From: Tetrahymena thermophila SB210 | Taxonomy: Eukaryota > Ciliophora > Oligohymenophorea > Hymenostomatida > Tetrahymenidae | Length of the DNA: 64,000 bases | Assembly (NCBI RefSeq): GCF_000189635.1 | Contig: NW_002475959.1 | Location: forward strand, 62,001 to 126,000 | Direction: 5' to 3' | Shown here: in pieces, positions 25,461 through 37,761 of the stretch | Position numbering within the stretch: position 1 is the stretch's first letter | Layout of the letters: each line of letters opens with the position of its first letter | Notes under the pieces: generated by a model | Seen by the model: only the letters and a program-made list of their open reading frames with translations | Database searches by the model: none | What the model was told of the DNA's origin: nothing | Program-made: the position numbers and the translations under genes

Positions 25461-26987
25461 TCATTCTATAACGATGCAATTACTAATTTCCTCTTCATGA
25501 TATTTATGTTAGCGGTCAGGATTTTTTAAAAGAAATATTTTCAATTATAATTTAGCTTCTTAAATACTTTTCAAACGTAATTAATATTCACTATCTATTA
25601 ATTGACTTTTAAGTAATATATTTTCTTGATCAAGCTTTTATATTTATTTTTAGTAGACTTAATCTTAGCTTACAATAATTGGCTTAGTAAAAGGTTTTTC
25701 ATTTTAAATTATTACTTTTTAATTTATTTTAACAGGATTTATGAACTATTAATCCTTATTTTTTTCTTCAATATCCTCTTCTTCTAATAGAGTTAAGTCT
25801 ATTAATTATTTGTTATTGCTTTATTTAACACATTATTTTTCATTTTTTTGAAACAGCTAATTTTAAGGAGAATATATATATTGTTATGGATTTGAAGTAT
25901 TGACTTATTTGTTTTGCTTTAAAATACTTTCATTACTTTAAACCTATTTTTATTCTAGTTATTATTAGTAACTATTTTAAAGTTCCTCTATATCCATAAG
26001 CATTTTCTCAATACCTTGTTGAATATGAAATGAATTATATGTCTAATTAATAGGTATATTCTATTTTTGTCTTTATTCATTTTTTGAATGAACTTACTCG
26101 ATTTAATCTAGTATGTCCTCTAATACTTTATTATGTTGTATTTAAATTTAATCGTTTTATTAACTTTTATTCTAAATTTAATATTGACTTTCTTTGCTTT
26201 GATTCATATTGTTTTTAGAATATTATAAATCACCTAAACTATTATTATTGTTATTATAAACCTTTTGCTAACTTTAATTAATTGAGATATTACTTAAATT
26301 CTATTATTTTTCAATCTATACATTTTTTTTATCTTATAATTTTTCTTCAAAAAAGAATAAATTCTAAACTTCAAAGGAATCTATATCTATTTATAATTTT
26401 TTATTCTAGTTTGTCTACATATCTTCTCTTGTAATTATCTAACAACTTTATGAATTACCTTCGTTTTACGAGTCAATCTAATATATATTTTGTTACTTTT
26501 TAAGCTCATCAATTGATAGGAAGTGCATAAGTATAAAAGGTCCATATCGTTATCTTTGATCCCCAATTTATGATTTTAATCTTACGAGTCTTAATTAGAA
26601 GTTTTAAAGTTCAGAGTTTTCTTAGAGTAATTATTTTTTAGCATTTGCTTAGTTAAAAATAATATCATCTAAATATTTATTAGCTATATTCAGCACATAT
26701 CCAGAATACTAAAATACTATTCTGAATTTCCAATTAAAATTTTAACTAATTAGTAAGCAAGTATTATGCTTAATTTATTTGAAATCCAACTCTATTTCTT
26801 CTAATAAATCATAATTATCAATATTTTTTTAAATTTATTCAAATTCCTATTTATAAAATTAATTTATTTCATGTAATTTTTATTCATCTAGCTCTCCAAT
26901 TTAACTTAAGTTATCTGTATCATATTTTGTCAATTTGTAATCAATTTAAAAGTACTTTATCTTCTTTTTTTGTAGTAATTCTGTCAT
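25461..26987 (-). CDS. Tandem family member A (divergent, longest)
   Basis: 508 residues, ATG 26987 to TGA 25461, one exon. It is the most diverged member of a six-gene array. The N-terminal domain is recognisable by HEINQFYKQEFEQIQKNID, IKHNTCLLI, NWKFRIVFQYSGY, FQLRLVRL and RYGPFILMHFL, each aligning with the same block in members B-D. A long Gln/Asn-rich linker follows (about residues 165-410), then a helical segment (YQKQIQKLDQENILLKSQL) and the family C-terminal motif, here LLKNPDRQHKYHEEE. No catalytic motif, signal peptide or membrane segment is visible. It lies 3' of member B with about 670 bp between them. Confidence 0.82.
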
Positions 26988-27652
26988 TTTCTAAATAAAT
27001 ACAATATTTTGTCCAATGTTTATTTACCTAAAGATTTATATTTAATTAAAAAGCTTGTTTACCAAAAATTTATAAAAAAGCAAGTTAAAAAATAAATTTT
27101 TTTGATAATAAAATCTGATTCTATCAACAAAAGTTTTAATAAATTAAATATGAAAAATTTTTGAGGTAAATAATAATAAAATTAATGTCATTTATATTAA
27201 GTAAGCAAGTTGCTGCATATGATTTTAGAATATTTTGTTAATTGATATCAATTTTACTAAAAATTAAAATTTGCTAAGCAAATATCACCATTAAAAGTCA
27301 TTTTCAAAATAAAACCATTCAAAAATTTGCTATTTTTATTTGTATTTAACAAAATATAATAGCTAAAAAGATAAAATAGTTTTTACAATATCTTTATAAT
27401 TAGTATTTTATAAAAAAATGTGTTTATATTTTTTCCTTTTATTTGATCTCTCAATTCTGATTAAATAAATACTTATTAAAAATGTGTAAAATTGGTGTTA
27501 AATTTAAAAAATAAAATAATAATTAATTGAAAAGACTGAATTATTTGACATAAAATATAGATATAAAATAATATTATCTTATAATTTACTACACTTATAT
27601 TTACAATTTAATTATTTAATATATTTTTATATAGACTTACTAAGAATTTCAA
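26988..27652. other. Spacer between family members A and B
   Basis: AT-rich. The upstream flank of A (about 27100-27350) is also found beside the relic at 30.3-30.55 kb, and the 3' flank of B (AAAAATGTGTAAAATTG..., GACATAAAATA) is found before members C and D. Confidence 0.6.
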
Positions 27653-28984
27653 TCAATCAATCTCTATTGTTTCACTTTTTACATCATCTCTTTTAAACTT
27701 TTTATATGGCTCATAGTCAGGGTGTTTTAAATAAAACATTCTCATGCTTTCTTTAGCACTTTTTAATTTTTCTCTGTTTAATTCAAATTCAAGATCTTTT
27801 ACTTTATTTTCTAAATAACTGATGTACTTATCTTTTTGACTCTCTGATTATTAGTCATGTTCTTATTTGCAATAAAAATTTCCTCCGTTTGAGGCTCTAT
27901 GACTTTAATTGCTATGAATATTTTAGTAACTATTTGATTATGGTTTCTCATAATTAAAAGACAACTCTTAATTCGGTTTAACTTAGCCTATGTTTAATTA
28001 AGGAACTTCATTTATACCTATTTTTTCACTAATTGAGCTACTTTGAAGATTAAATTACATTGAGTTTTACTGTTTGTTAATTGTATTCAAATTTATTCGT
28101 TCGTTTTAGGAAGTTTATTAGTCTTATTCTTATAAATTAATAGTCATGCTATTTTAATCGTCTTAAATTAATTCGTTGTTATCATCTCTAAACCTTTACT
28201 AATCATTATTGATGAATTTTTTTTCATTTTTAATTGGATTTTTAAAAAGCAGATTTTCTTATTCTTATTAATTAATTGGTGTTGAATGCTATTGGTATTC
28301 TTCCTTAGGTTTTTATATGAATTATATTGTATTAGAGTTATTAGAATAATCTTCAATTTATTTTTCTTAGTCAGTTTTCTATTTTTAGTTGGCAGAGGTT
28401 TTATTTTCATCTATTTTACCTAAGTTATCAGCTTTGTTTTAACTAATTTAAATATTTTAGGCTTGTTTAAATTATTTTGAGCAATTTTTAAGCTAATTTC
28501 TACATAAAAAGTGACATATCATGAAATCACCATATTTTGTAGAAGCACTTCGATGTTCAGGATCTATTTACTTCACTATTCTAAGTTCAAATTTACTAAG
28601 ATTTGAGTTTTATCTCTCAACTTTTTTTAGTTAACTTGCTTAACAGTATCTAAATTCTTTTAATTCTATAGATTTATTTCTACTCTCATAACCGTATTTT
28701 TAAAAAATAAGACTAAAATTCCATGTATTGTTGGTTCCAATTAAAGCACATGTATTATGTTTGATTTATTCAGGATCAATTTCATCAAAATTTTAAAATA
28801 AATGATATTATTCTAGCTTTTCTTAAATCTCTTCAAACTAATTTTTGTAAAACTCATTTACCTCTTCCATAAAATTTTCATCATGCTTTGGGTCTTAACC
28901 TCTTTTGAAATTAATAATGTCACTTAGCTATAATTTATATTGGATACTAAAATATTATATTTTTTCTTGTCTTTAAACTTACAT
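27653..28984 (-). CDS. Tandem family member B
   Basis: 443 residues, ATG 28984 to TGA 27653, one exon. Family blocks in order: EEVNEFYKNQFEEIQEKLE (near residue 45), QIKHNTCALIG, TWNFSLIFQKYGYESRNKS, RYCQASQLKK, ELRIVKQIDPE and KYGDFMICHFLCRNQLK (ending near 170). A Gln/Asn-rich linker follows, then a coiled-coil-like helix (YISYLENKVKDLEFELNREK), MFYLKHPDYEPYKKFKRDD and a terminal EIEID-like tail. It is closest to members C and D. The conserved Cys and His in HNTC and CHFLC are suggestive but do not match a known metal site. Function unknown; recent paralogy is clear because whole blocks and flanks align. Confidence 0.87.
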
Positions 28985-30039
28985 TTATTTTGGTACAAAT
29001 TATTTTCTTTTTGTTATTTTCTTAATTAAAATATATGATTAATCAATTAATCAATCACCTTTCAAATATTGATAGCACTTAATGCTTTTTTTCTGCTTAT
29101 TATATCAAATACAAGCAAAAATCTTTTTTCGTATAAAATCTCTTTGTTTTTCTCAAAAAAAGTTTAAAATTTGAGAGAAAATATTTTTATTTCAAAGACA
29201 AAATTTAAAGTAGAACGAAAATTGCAAACTAATATTTGCTTATTAAAAAAATAAATATAATATCACTTAAATTTTAGAAGATTCATTTAATTAATTATTA
29301 TTATTACTATCTTTATTCTTATCTATCCTCAAAATATTCAAAATAATATTTATTTATCAAAATAATGAAGCTTTTATAAAATTCAAATAATTAAAAACTA
29401 AAAAAATAAAATGATTATTAAATTAATTCTTTAGAAAAAATATGCTGCTCAATAATAAAAATATAATTGTATATTATTTATTATTTCTAATTTAATATTT
29501 TATTCTAAAATTTACATCATAATAATATTTCAAGATTAAATACCTACTTACCTACCTACCTATCTTTCTCTTTAAATCACTGAGTAAGAAATATAATTAT
29601 TTCTTTGATTTTATAAATTCGATAAATTAAAATATTGAAATTCTCTCAATAATTAATTTAGTTTTTTTATTTATTTTATTATATGTTAAATAAATTTATT
29701 ATTCTTTTTTAAATTTAGTTAAAATACCTTATTATATTTTTTGCAAAATTTTATTTAGTTAATATATAATTTATTTAATAAAATTATATAGAAGTAGGTC
29801 AAATCTTCTTTTGATTAGGATCATTTTTAGAAAATTTTAATGTCAAGCCAAAATTATCATAAAATTTGAAAAAAAGTTGATTGTTAATTAAGAAGAAATA
29901 CAGCATTTTGATTGGTATTTATTTATAGCTTTAAATTTATTATAAATTTTATATTTTTAAATGATTCAAACTATAGAAATAATTCAAATAAAATTTATTA
30001 CAATTGTTTGCCTTAGATTAAAAATAAAACTATTTTATT
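28985..30039. other. Upstream flank of member B
   Basis: The first ~650 bp matches the regions upstream of C and D (GTTATTTTCTTAATTAAAAT..., GATTAATCAA..., AAATCACTGAGTAAGAA), so promoter and 5' UTR were duplicated with the genes. A CCTA microsatellite lies near 29545-29560. Confidence 0.6.
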
Positions 30040-30550
30040 ACAAAATAATTACTATCTTGATTTTTGTGTTAGTTAGTAATCAGGATTTTCTAAATAAAAT
30101 ATTTTCAATGATAATTTAGCTTCCTAAATATTTTTCAAACATAATTAATATTAAGTATGTTTTAATAATTTATTTTTGAGTAATATATTTTGTAGATCAA
30201 GTTCTTATATTTATTTTTGGTTCACTTTATCTTAACTTATAATGATTAGCTATGCAGATGGTTTTCATTTTAAATTAGTTCTTTTTAATTTACTTTTAAT
30301 TATGAAAAATGTTTGAGATATTGTAAATAATAATAAAAGAGATATCAGAGAAAATATATAAAATATCAGTGGAACTAATATCATTACATTAAATGAGTTA
30401 GTTGCTATAGTTGATATTAGAATATTTTATTAATTGATGCCAAGATTACTAAAGATTAAAATTTGCTAAGGAAATATGATTAATAAATAAATAGTCGTTT
30501 TCAAAATCACAGCTTTCATAAATTCTAACAAAGTTTTGCATTTTAATTTG
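30040..30550 (-). pseudogene. Internally deleted copy of family member A
   Basis: 30060-30300 closely matches the last ~240 bp of member A (TTTTCTAAATAAAATATTTTC..., AGTAATATATTTT..., GGTTTTCATTTTAAATTA). It then passes directly into sequence matching the region upstream of A (ATGAAAAATGTTTGAG..., AGAATATTTTATTAATTGATG). The central ~1.2-1.4 kb of the gene is absent. This is a dead gene copy lying where A would lie relative to member C. Confidence 0.75.
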
Positions 30551-30796
30551 TATTTAATAAAATATTATGTAATATTGATATGATAAATTTTACATTTTAT
30601 ATTCTTTACTTTTCGTTTATTTCTCAATTCTGGCAGAAAATATATATAATAAAAATGTGTAAAATTGATGTTAAAAAATTAAAAAAATTAAAGTAATTAA
30701 AGTAATTAATAGAAAAGAATTATTTACTTGACATAAAATATATATAAAATAATTTTACAATTTAATTATTTAATTTATTTTATTTAAGAATTTCAA
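30551..30796. other. 3' flank of member C
   Basis: Aligns with the 3' flanks of members B and D (AAAATGTGTAAAATTGATGTTA; TTACTTGACATAAAATA). No gene. Confidence 0.5.
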
Positions 30797-32095
30797 TCAA
30801 TCAATGTTTATTGTCTCATTTTTTATATTATCTTACTTAATCTTTTTTTATGGCTCATAGTGAGGGTTATTTTAACGAAACATTCTCATTATTTCTTTAG
30901 CATGATCTAATTTTTCTTTTATTAATTCATATTCAAGATCTTTTACTCTGTTTTGTAATTATTAAATGCGGTTCTCTGATTATTAGTCATATTCTTATTT
31001 GCAATGAAAATCTACCCCGTTTGAGGCTCTATGATTTTAATTACTATGAATATTTGGTTAACTACTTGATTATGGTATCTCTTATTTTATCAATAGCTAT
31101 TAATTCTGCTCAACTTAGCCTATGTTTTATTAAGTAACTTCATTTATACCTTATATTTAACTAATTGAGCTGCTTTGAATATTATGTGACATTGAGTTTT
31201 GCTGGTTGTTAATATTCAAATTTATTTGATTGCTTTAGGAAGTTTATTAGCTTTATTCTTATAAATTAATTGCCATTCTATTTTAATCATTTTAAAATAA
31301 TTCATTATTATTATCTCTTAACCTTTACTAGTCACTATCAATGAATTAGTTTTCATTTTGGTTTTGACGAAGTAGTTCTTACTAATTAATTTGCGATGAA
31401 TGCTATTGGTATTCTTCCTCAGGTTTTTATATGAATTCTATTGTATAAGAGTTATTAGAATAATCTTATTGATTTAAGTCTCTATTCTATTATTATTTCG
31501 CAGAGGTATTATTTTCATCTACTTCTCTCAACCCATTAGCTTTTTTTTGACTGATTTAAGGTTATTAGGTTGATTTAAATTATTTTGAACAACTTTTAAG
31601 CTAATCTCGACATAAAAAGTGACATAACATGAAATCACCATATTTCTAAGAAGTATTTGTTGGATTATCAGGATCTATTTACTTCACTAGTCTGAGCTCA
31701 AATTTTTAAAAATTTGAATTTTACTTCTCATTTTTTTTTAGTTAACTTGCTTGGCAGTATCTTCCTTCTTTTAATACTACAGATTTATTTCTACTCTCAT
31801 AACCAGAGTTTGAAAAAATTGTACTGAAATCCCATGTGTTTTTGGTTCCAATTAAAGCACATGTATTGTGTTTGATCTTTTTATGATCAATTTCCTTAAA
31901 ATCTTAAAATAGATGATATTATTATAGTTATCCTTAAATCTCTTCAAACTAATTTTTGTAGAAGTCATTTACCTCTTCCAGAAAATTTTCATCATATTTC
32001 TGGACTGTACCTCTTTTGAAGTTAACAATGTCACTTAGCTGTAATTTATATTGGATATTAAAATATTATATTTTTTCTTGTCTTTATTCTTACAT
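30797..32095 (-). CDS. Tandem family member C
   Basis: 432 residues, ATG 32095 to TGA 30797, one exon. It shares with B the blocks EEVNDFYKNQFEEIQ, KIKHNTCALIGTKNTWDFS, GYESRNKSVVLKEGRYCQAS, ELRLVKQIDPD and KYGDFMLCHFLCRDQLKS. The Gln/Asn-rich linker keeps many of the same short words (KPEEEYQQHSS; RASNGVDFHCKQEYDQQSE). The helix IQQLQNRVKDLEYELIKEKL and the end MFRQNNPHYEPQKKIKQDN close the protein. It is B's nearest relative and sits in the same position relative to the A-like relic, so A'-C is a copy of A-B. Confidence 0.87.
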
Positions 32096-33007
32096 TTATT
32101 TTGGAGTGAGTTTTTTTCTTTTTATTATTTTCTTAATTATAATTAATATATGATTAATCAATCAATCTCCTCTCAAATATTAATAGCAAACACTGCATAC
32201 TTTTTTTTTTTCATTATCTAAAGTAGAAAAAAACTCTTTTAAAAAAAATCTCTATGTTTAATCAAAACAAACTTAAAATTTGAGATAAAATAGTTTTATA
32301 TCAATAACAAAATTTAAAGTAGAATGAAAATTGCAAACTAATTTAAAAAATAAATATAATAATTTAAAAGATCTATTTATTTGTTTATTTATTTAATTAT
32401 TATGTTATGCTTGCTTAACTATCCTCAAAATATTTCAAAATAACATATTTAATAATATTAAAAGGTTTTATAAAATTATAAATACTTAAAACTAAAAAAA
32501 TAAAATATTTATTTCATTATTTCTTTTTAAGAAAATACGCTCAATATTATACAATTTCATATTATTTATTATTCCGAATTTAATAATCTATTCTAAAATT
32601 TACAAAACAATAATACTTCAAGATTAAATATAAATATATATCTTTTTCTTTAAATCACTGAGTAAGAATTATAACATTTTATTTGATTTTATAAAATTGA
32701 TAATAATTTAACGTTTTATTCTAAAATTTAAATAAAAAAATAATACTTCGAGATTAAATATATATCTTTCTCTTTAAATCACTGAGTAAGAATTATAATA
32801 TTTTCTTTGATTTTTTTAAATTTCTAAATTAAAATATTGAAATTCTCTCAATTATTTTAGTTTTCTTATTTATGTAAAAGTTGTTTTACGAACTCATAAA
32901 AAAGGTATTGAATCTGATTAATAAAACAAACAAAGAAATACTTATAAAATCCATAAAAAACTACAAATTATAATATGTCCTCAAAAAAAATATTTAGATT
33001 TAATGCT
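32096..33007. other. Spacer between members C and E, with a ~130-bp tandem duplication
   Basis: The part next to C repeats the B and D upstream flanks. Near 32605-32820 a block (TCAAGATTAAATATA..., TCTTTAAATCACTGAGTAAGAATTATAA) occurs twice, about 130 bp apart. Confidence 0.6.
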
Positions 33008-34069
33008 TCAATCTACTTAAATAGGATCATTTTCTAGTAAGCCTTACGGATTAAAATTTGGGTTTTATTAGAAGAGCTTATCTTCCTTCATTTTCAAAAT
33101 TATTTTTTAATATTGAATTTCCTTATATTAGTTGTTTTATTCTTTTTACTATTGTAGTGAAATTTATTATGATAGCTATGACTATAGTAGCTCTACTTTT
33201 TCTTTATCAGAAAGTTGTACATATTCTTCCTTTACAAAATTCACTTTTTAGAGTTAAGGTTTTATTATATTGTTATTATTTTATATGGTTCCTTCTTTAT
33301 ATAGAAGATTTTGATTTTGACTCTCTTCAACCTTCGTTTTTATTTTAGGTTGTAGACTTTCGTTTATATTATTATTAGATTATAGTTCTTAAGACCTATC
33401 ATTAGATTTTTAAGCGCCGATACATTCTTTATTAACAATTTACTGCTAGTTTGTTGCTAAAATTTAATTCATTTGTTATTAATTTTTCTCATTAAATTTT
33501 TAATCATATTTATGCAAATTTGTTTACCTTTTATCATGCTTTTTTTAATAAGCATATTCCTAAGTAAAATCCTACTCATGGCTTGCCTTTTATTTTTCTA
33601 TGTTTTATTTGCTACTCTGATTAATGCTGTTAGGTTAAAGTTAATTTTTATCAAAAAAATGTAGAATTATATACTCTCCAATTTTACTAGATTTATTATC
33701 TACATTTTCATCATGACGCTTTACTATTCTTAATGTTAAATTAACTTATTTTGAAAAACTTTAATTCCATTTTATTTAGTCTTATACAAAAAATTTATTT
33801 GAAATTTAAAGGCACTTTAGCTTTTAGAAAAGATTTTTAAAATCCCATGTAACATTTTTATCTGCAATAAAGAATGAGTTATGTACAATTTTGTATTCTA
33901 CATATAGTTTATCTATTTAATGACTTATGTTTTAGTATTATTTAGTATCATTAAATATTGACATGTAAAAATTGTTGAGCTTCTTTCTGTATTCTTACAA
34001 TTTCAACTCTTTATTTTCTGATTGATCTATTTAATTTGGTTCTTTGATGTCAAATTCTTTTGAAAACAT
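33008..34069 (-). CDS. Tandem family member E (second subfamily)
   Basis: 353 residues, ATG 34069 to TGA 33008, one exon. It forms a subfamily with F but shares the family layout: KKLNNFYMSIFNDTKQYQ, YKIVHNSFFIADKNVTWDFK, LTLRIVKRHD, KIGEYIILHFFDKNQLQ, a Gln/Asn-rich linker, a Gln-rich helix (LSDKEKVELLQSQLSQQISL) and the end KLFQQNPNFNPQGLLEND. The HN, TWDF, LRIV and HF positions match members B-D. It is interleaved between C and D, so the array alternates the two subfamilies. Plus-strand open frames inside this gene are shadows. Confidence 0.85.
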
Positions 34070-34749
34070 TTTTAAGCCTACGATTATGCTACCTCTTCTT
34101 AGTATTGCTTTTTAGTTGGTCTAATTTTTTTTTAATTCTTTTATCTATAAAAAACTATGAAAATCAAATAATAGTTCAAGCAAATCATATAAATTAAAAT
34201 TCTAAATGATTATTAGAATTAAATAATTATAATATTTTCCCAATTAATAATTAAATTATTTATATTTTGGCGCATATAATCTTTATATTTTAGAATCAAC
34301 TTTCAAATATTTTAACTAAATTATATAAATTAATTCATTATTTTAAAGAAATTCTCTACCTATAATTTATTGTAATTAAACTAAAAATGTTTATCACCAA
34401 AATATATTTTTATTATATTTTATAGTTGAATTTATTCTATTAAGTCTGTTTTTCTAACTCAAGAAATAATTTTCTATATAATAAATTTTACATTTTATTT
34501 ATTAATAAATAGTATTTTGTAAAATGATATTCTAAATTTTAAATTAAACATTCTTTCCTTATTATTTCTCAATTAAGGAAGAAAATGTATTAAAAATGTG
34601 TAAAATTGATGTTAAAATTAAAAAAATAAAAACAATAATTAATTGAAAAGAATGATTTACTTGACATAAAATAGGTATAAAGTAATATTATCTTATAATA
34701 TTATACTTATTTTTACAATTAATTATTTTATTTATTTTTACTAAGAATT
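34070..34749. other. Spacer between members E and D
   Basis: The first half matches the region upstream of F (37762-38150) and the second half matches the 3' flanks of B and C. No gene. Confidence 0.55.
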
Positions 34750-35922
34750 TCAATCAATGTCTATTGATTTTGTATCATCTTTTTTAAGCTTTTTATATGG
34801 CTAATAGCCAGGGTTACTTAAAAGAAAAATTTTCTTTTCTTATTTAGCACTTTATATTTTTTCAACTGTTAATTGATACTCAAGATCTTTTACTTAAACC
34901 TCAAGAGCTTATACTTTATTTTCTAACTTTTTAATGTACTAATCTTTTTGGATCTCTGATTATTAGTCATATTCTTATTTGCAATTAAAATCTCCTCTGT
35001 TTGAGACTCTATGACTTAAATTACTATGAATATTTTGAGAATTATTTGATTATGGTATCTCTTAATTAATAGGTAACTATTAATTATACTCAACTTAGTC
35101 TATTTTTTATTAAGGAACTACATTTATACCTTCTGCTTAACCAATTGAGCTGCTTTGAATATTAAGCTACATTTCGTTTTAGTTAATTATATTCAAATTT
35201 ATTTGCTCGTTTTAAGAAGTTTATTAGTTTTATTCTTATTAATTAATTGCCATGCTATTTTAATTATTAATATCTCTTAACCTTTATTAGTCATTATTGA
35301 TTTCTTCCGTAGGTTATTATATGAACTATGCTTAATTAGAGTTATTAGAATAATCTTAATTTTAGTTACTTGAGTTATTATTTTATTATTGTTATTGAGA
35401 GGTATTATTTTCATCTACAAAACTTTTCAGCTGACCTTGACATAAAAAGTGACATAATATGAAATTACCATATTTAGAAGAAGAATTTGGATGTTAAGTA
35501 TCTATTTACTTCACTATTCTAAGTTAAAATTTACTGATATTTGAATTTTACTCATGACTTTATTTTAGTAAACTTGACTGGCAGTATCTAAATTCTTTTA
35601 ATTTTATAGATTTATTTTTACTGTCATAACCATTATTCATAAAAATATGACTTAAGTTCCATGTGTTTTCTTTTCCAATTAAAGCGCATGTATTGTGTTT
35701 GATTTTTTCAGTATCAATTTCTTTAAGTTCTTAAAATAAATGATATTATTGCAGTTTTCCTTTAATATCTTCAAACTATTTTTTGTAGAAGTCATTTACC
35801 TCTTCCAGTAAATTTTCATTATACATTTGATCTTAACCTCTTGAGAAGTTCATAATATCATTTAGTTATAATTTATAAGGGATACTAAAATATTATATCT
35901 TTTGTTCACTTTAGTCTTACAT
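34750..35922 (-). CDS. Tandem family member D
   Basis: 390 residues, ATG 35922 to TGA 34750, one exon. Closest to B and C: EEVNDFYKKQFEDIKGKLQ, KIKHNTCALIGKENTWNLS, NGYDSKNKSIKLKEFRYCQS, QLRIVKQID and KYGNFILCHFLCQGQLKS. The linker is about 45-60 residues shorter than in B and C, with deletions that keep the frame, which suggests the linker tolerates length change while the ends are constrained. The C-terminus is IFLLSNPGYQPYKKLKKDD followed by SIDID. No function can be assigned. Confidence 0.86.
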
Positions 35923-36714
35923 TTATTTTGGAGTGAATTTTTTTCTTTTTCTTATTTTCTTAATTAAAATAAATTATTAATCAACCAATATCCTCTCAAC
36001 TATTTAAAGCAAGCACTAAATATTTTTTTTCTGTTTATTATCTAAAATAGGAAATAAATCTTTTCTTCAATTAAGTCTCTTTTTTTTCTCAAAACAAGTT
36101 TAAAATTTGAGATAAAATAGTTTTATTCCAAAAAAAATTATAATAGATTGAAAATATCAAATTAATTTAAAAAATGAATATAAAACCGCTAAAAATATAG
36201 AATATTCATTGAATTAATTCATTATAATTATTATTATATGTTTATTTTTATCAATCCTCAAAATATTCAAAATAATATTTATTAATCAAAATAAAAAAGC
36301 TATTATAAAATTCAAAGTACTAAAAAGCTAAAAAAATAAAATGATTATTAAATAAATTATTTTGGGGAAATATATATGGTCGATAATAAATATATAATTG
36401 TATATTATTATTATTAATAATTATATATATATAGTACCCTAAGGTACTGCCTTTTTCTAGGCTACATACACGAATAGTAATAAGATTTATATTCAGAATA
36501 AAAATATTTTCTTTGATTTTATAAATTTGATAAATTAAAATATTGAAATTTTGTCAATTAATTTAGTTTGCATATTTATGTAATATCTATTTTACGAATT
36601 TATAAAAAAGGAATTGAATTTGAAAAATAAAACACTTAAAGAGATACATAAAATCCATAAAAAGCTACAAATTATATATAATATGTCCTAAAAAAAAAAT
36701 GTAGAGTTAATACT
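35923..36714. other. Spacer between members D and F
   Basis: It matches the C-E spacer up to about 36420 and after 36490. Between these is unrelated, less AT-rich sequence with a small hairpin (AGTACC 36433-36438, GGTACT 36443-36448). No gene. Confidence 0.55.
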
Positions 36715-37761
36715 TCAATCTAATTAAATAGGATTACTTTCGATTAAGCCTTGTGGTTTAAAATTTGGGTTTAATTAGAAGAGCTTCTCTTCCTATATTT
36801 TCAACATTTGTTTTTTTTATTGAATTAGCTTATATTAGTAGATTGATTCTTTTTATTATTGCAGTAAAATTTATTATTACAGTTATTGCTCTAGTAGCTC
36901 AACTTTTTCTTTATCAGAAAGCTGTACATATTCTTCCTTAACAAAATTCACTTTTTAGAGTTAAGGCTTTATTATATTGTTATTATTCTTTATGGCTCCT
37001 TCTTTATAAAGAAGATTCTGTAATGGACTATTTTCAACCTTAGTTTGGCTTTCGTTTATATTATTATTAGATTATAATTTTTAAGGCATATCATTAGAGA
37101 TTTAAGTGCTGGTATTTCCTTTATTAACACTTTACTGCTAGTTTGTAGCTAAAATTTAATTCATTTGTTATTAATTTTTCTGATTAATTTTTTAATCATA
37201 TTTATCTAAATTTGTTTACCTTTTATCATGCTTTTTTTAATAAGCATATTCCTAAGTAAAATCCTACTAATGGATTGTTATTTATTTTTCTATGTTTTAT
37301 TCGCTATTCTGATTAATGCTGCCAGATTAAAGTTGTTTTTCATCAAAAAAATGTAGAATTATATACTCTCCAATTTTACTAGATGCAGATTTTACAGTTT
37401 TATCATGAAGCTTTACTATTCTTAATGTTAAATTAACTTATTTTGAAAAACTTTAATTCCATTTTATTTAGTCTTATACAAAAAAATTATAACTTGAACT
37501 ACTGCATTTTAGCTTTTAGAAAAGAATTTTAAAATTCCATGTAACATTTTTATCAGCAATAAAGAATGAGTTATGAACAATTTTGTATTCCTCATATAGT
37601 TTATCTATTTAATGACTTATGTTTTAGTATTATTTAGTATCATTAAATATTGAGATGTAAAAATTGTTGAGCTTTTTTCTGTATTATAACAATTTCAACT
37701 ATTTATTTTCTGCTAGATCTTTTTCACTTGGTTCTTTAATGTCAAATTCTTTTGAAACCAT
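36715..37761 (-). CDS. Tandem family member F (second subfamily)
   Basis: 348 residues, ATG 37761 to TGA 36715, one exon. It is a near copy of E: KKLNNFYISIFNDTKQYQN, YKIVHNSFFIADKNVTWNFK, LTLRIVKLHDKTV and KIGEYIILHFFDEKQLQ, then a linker full of the same words (QEYAYQKKHDKRQTNLDKYD) and the end KLFQLNPNFKPQGLIE. Differences from E are substitutions plus small in-frame gaps, so the reading frame has been kept. D-F thus repeats C-E as a block. Confidence 0.85.

Noticed and set aside
33058-33664. Plus-strand open frames of 96 and 63 codons.
   Set aside because: They lie antisense inside family member E, which is conserved with member F.
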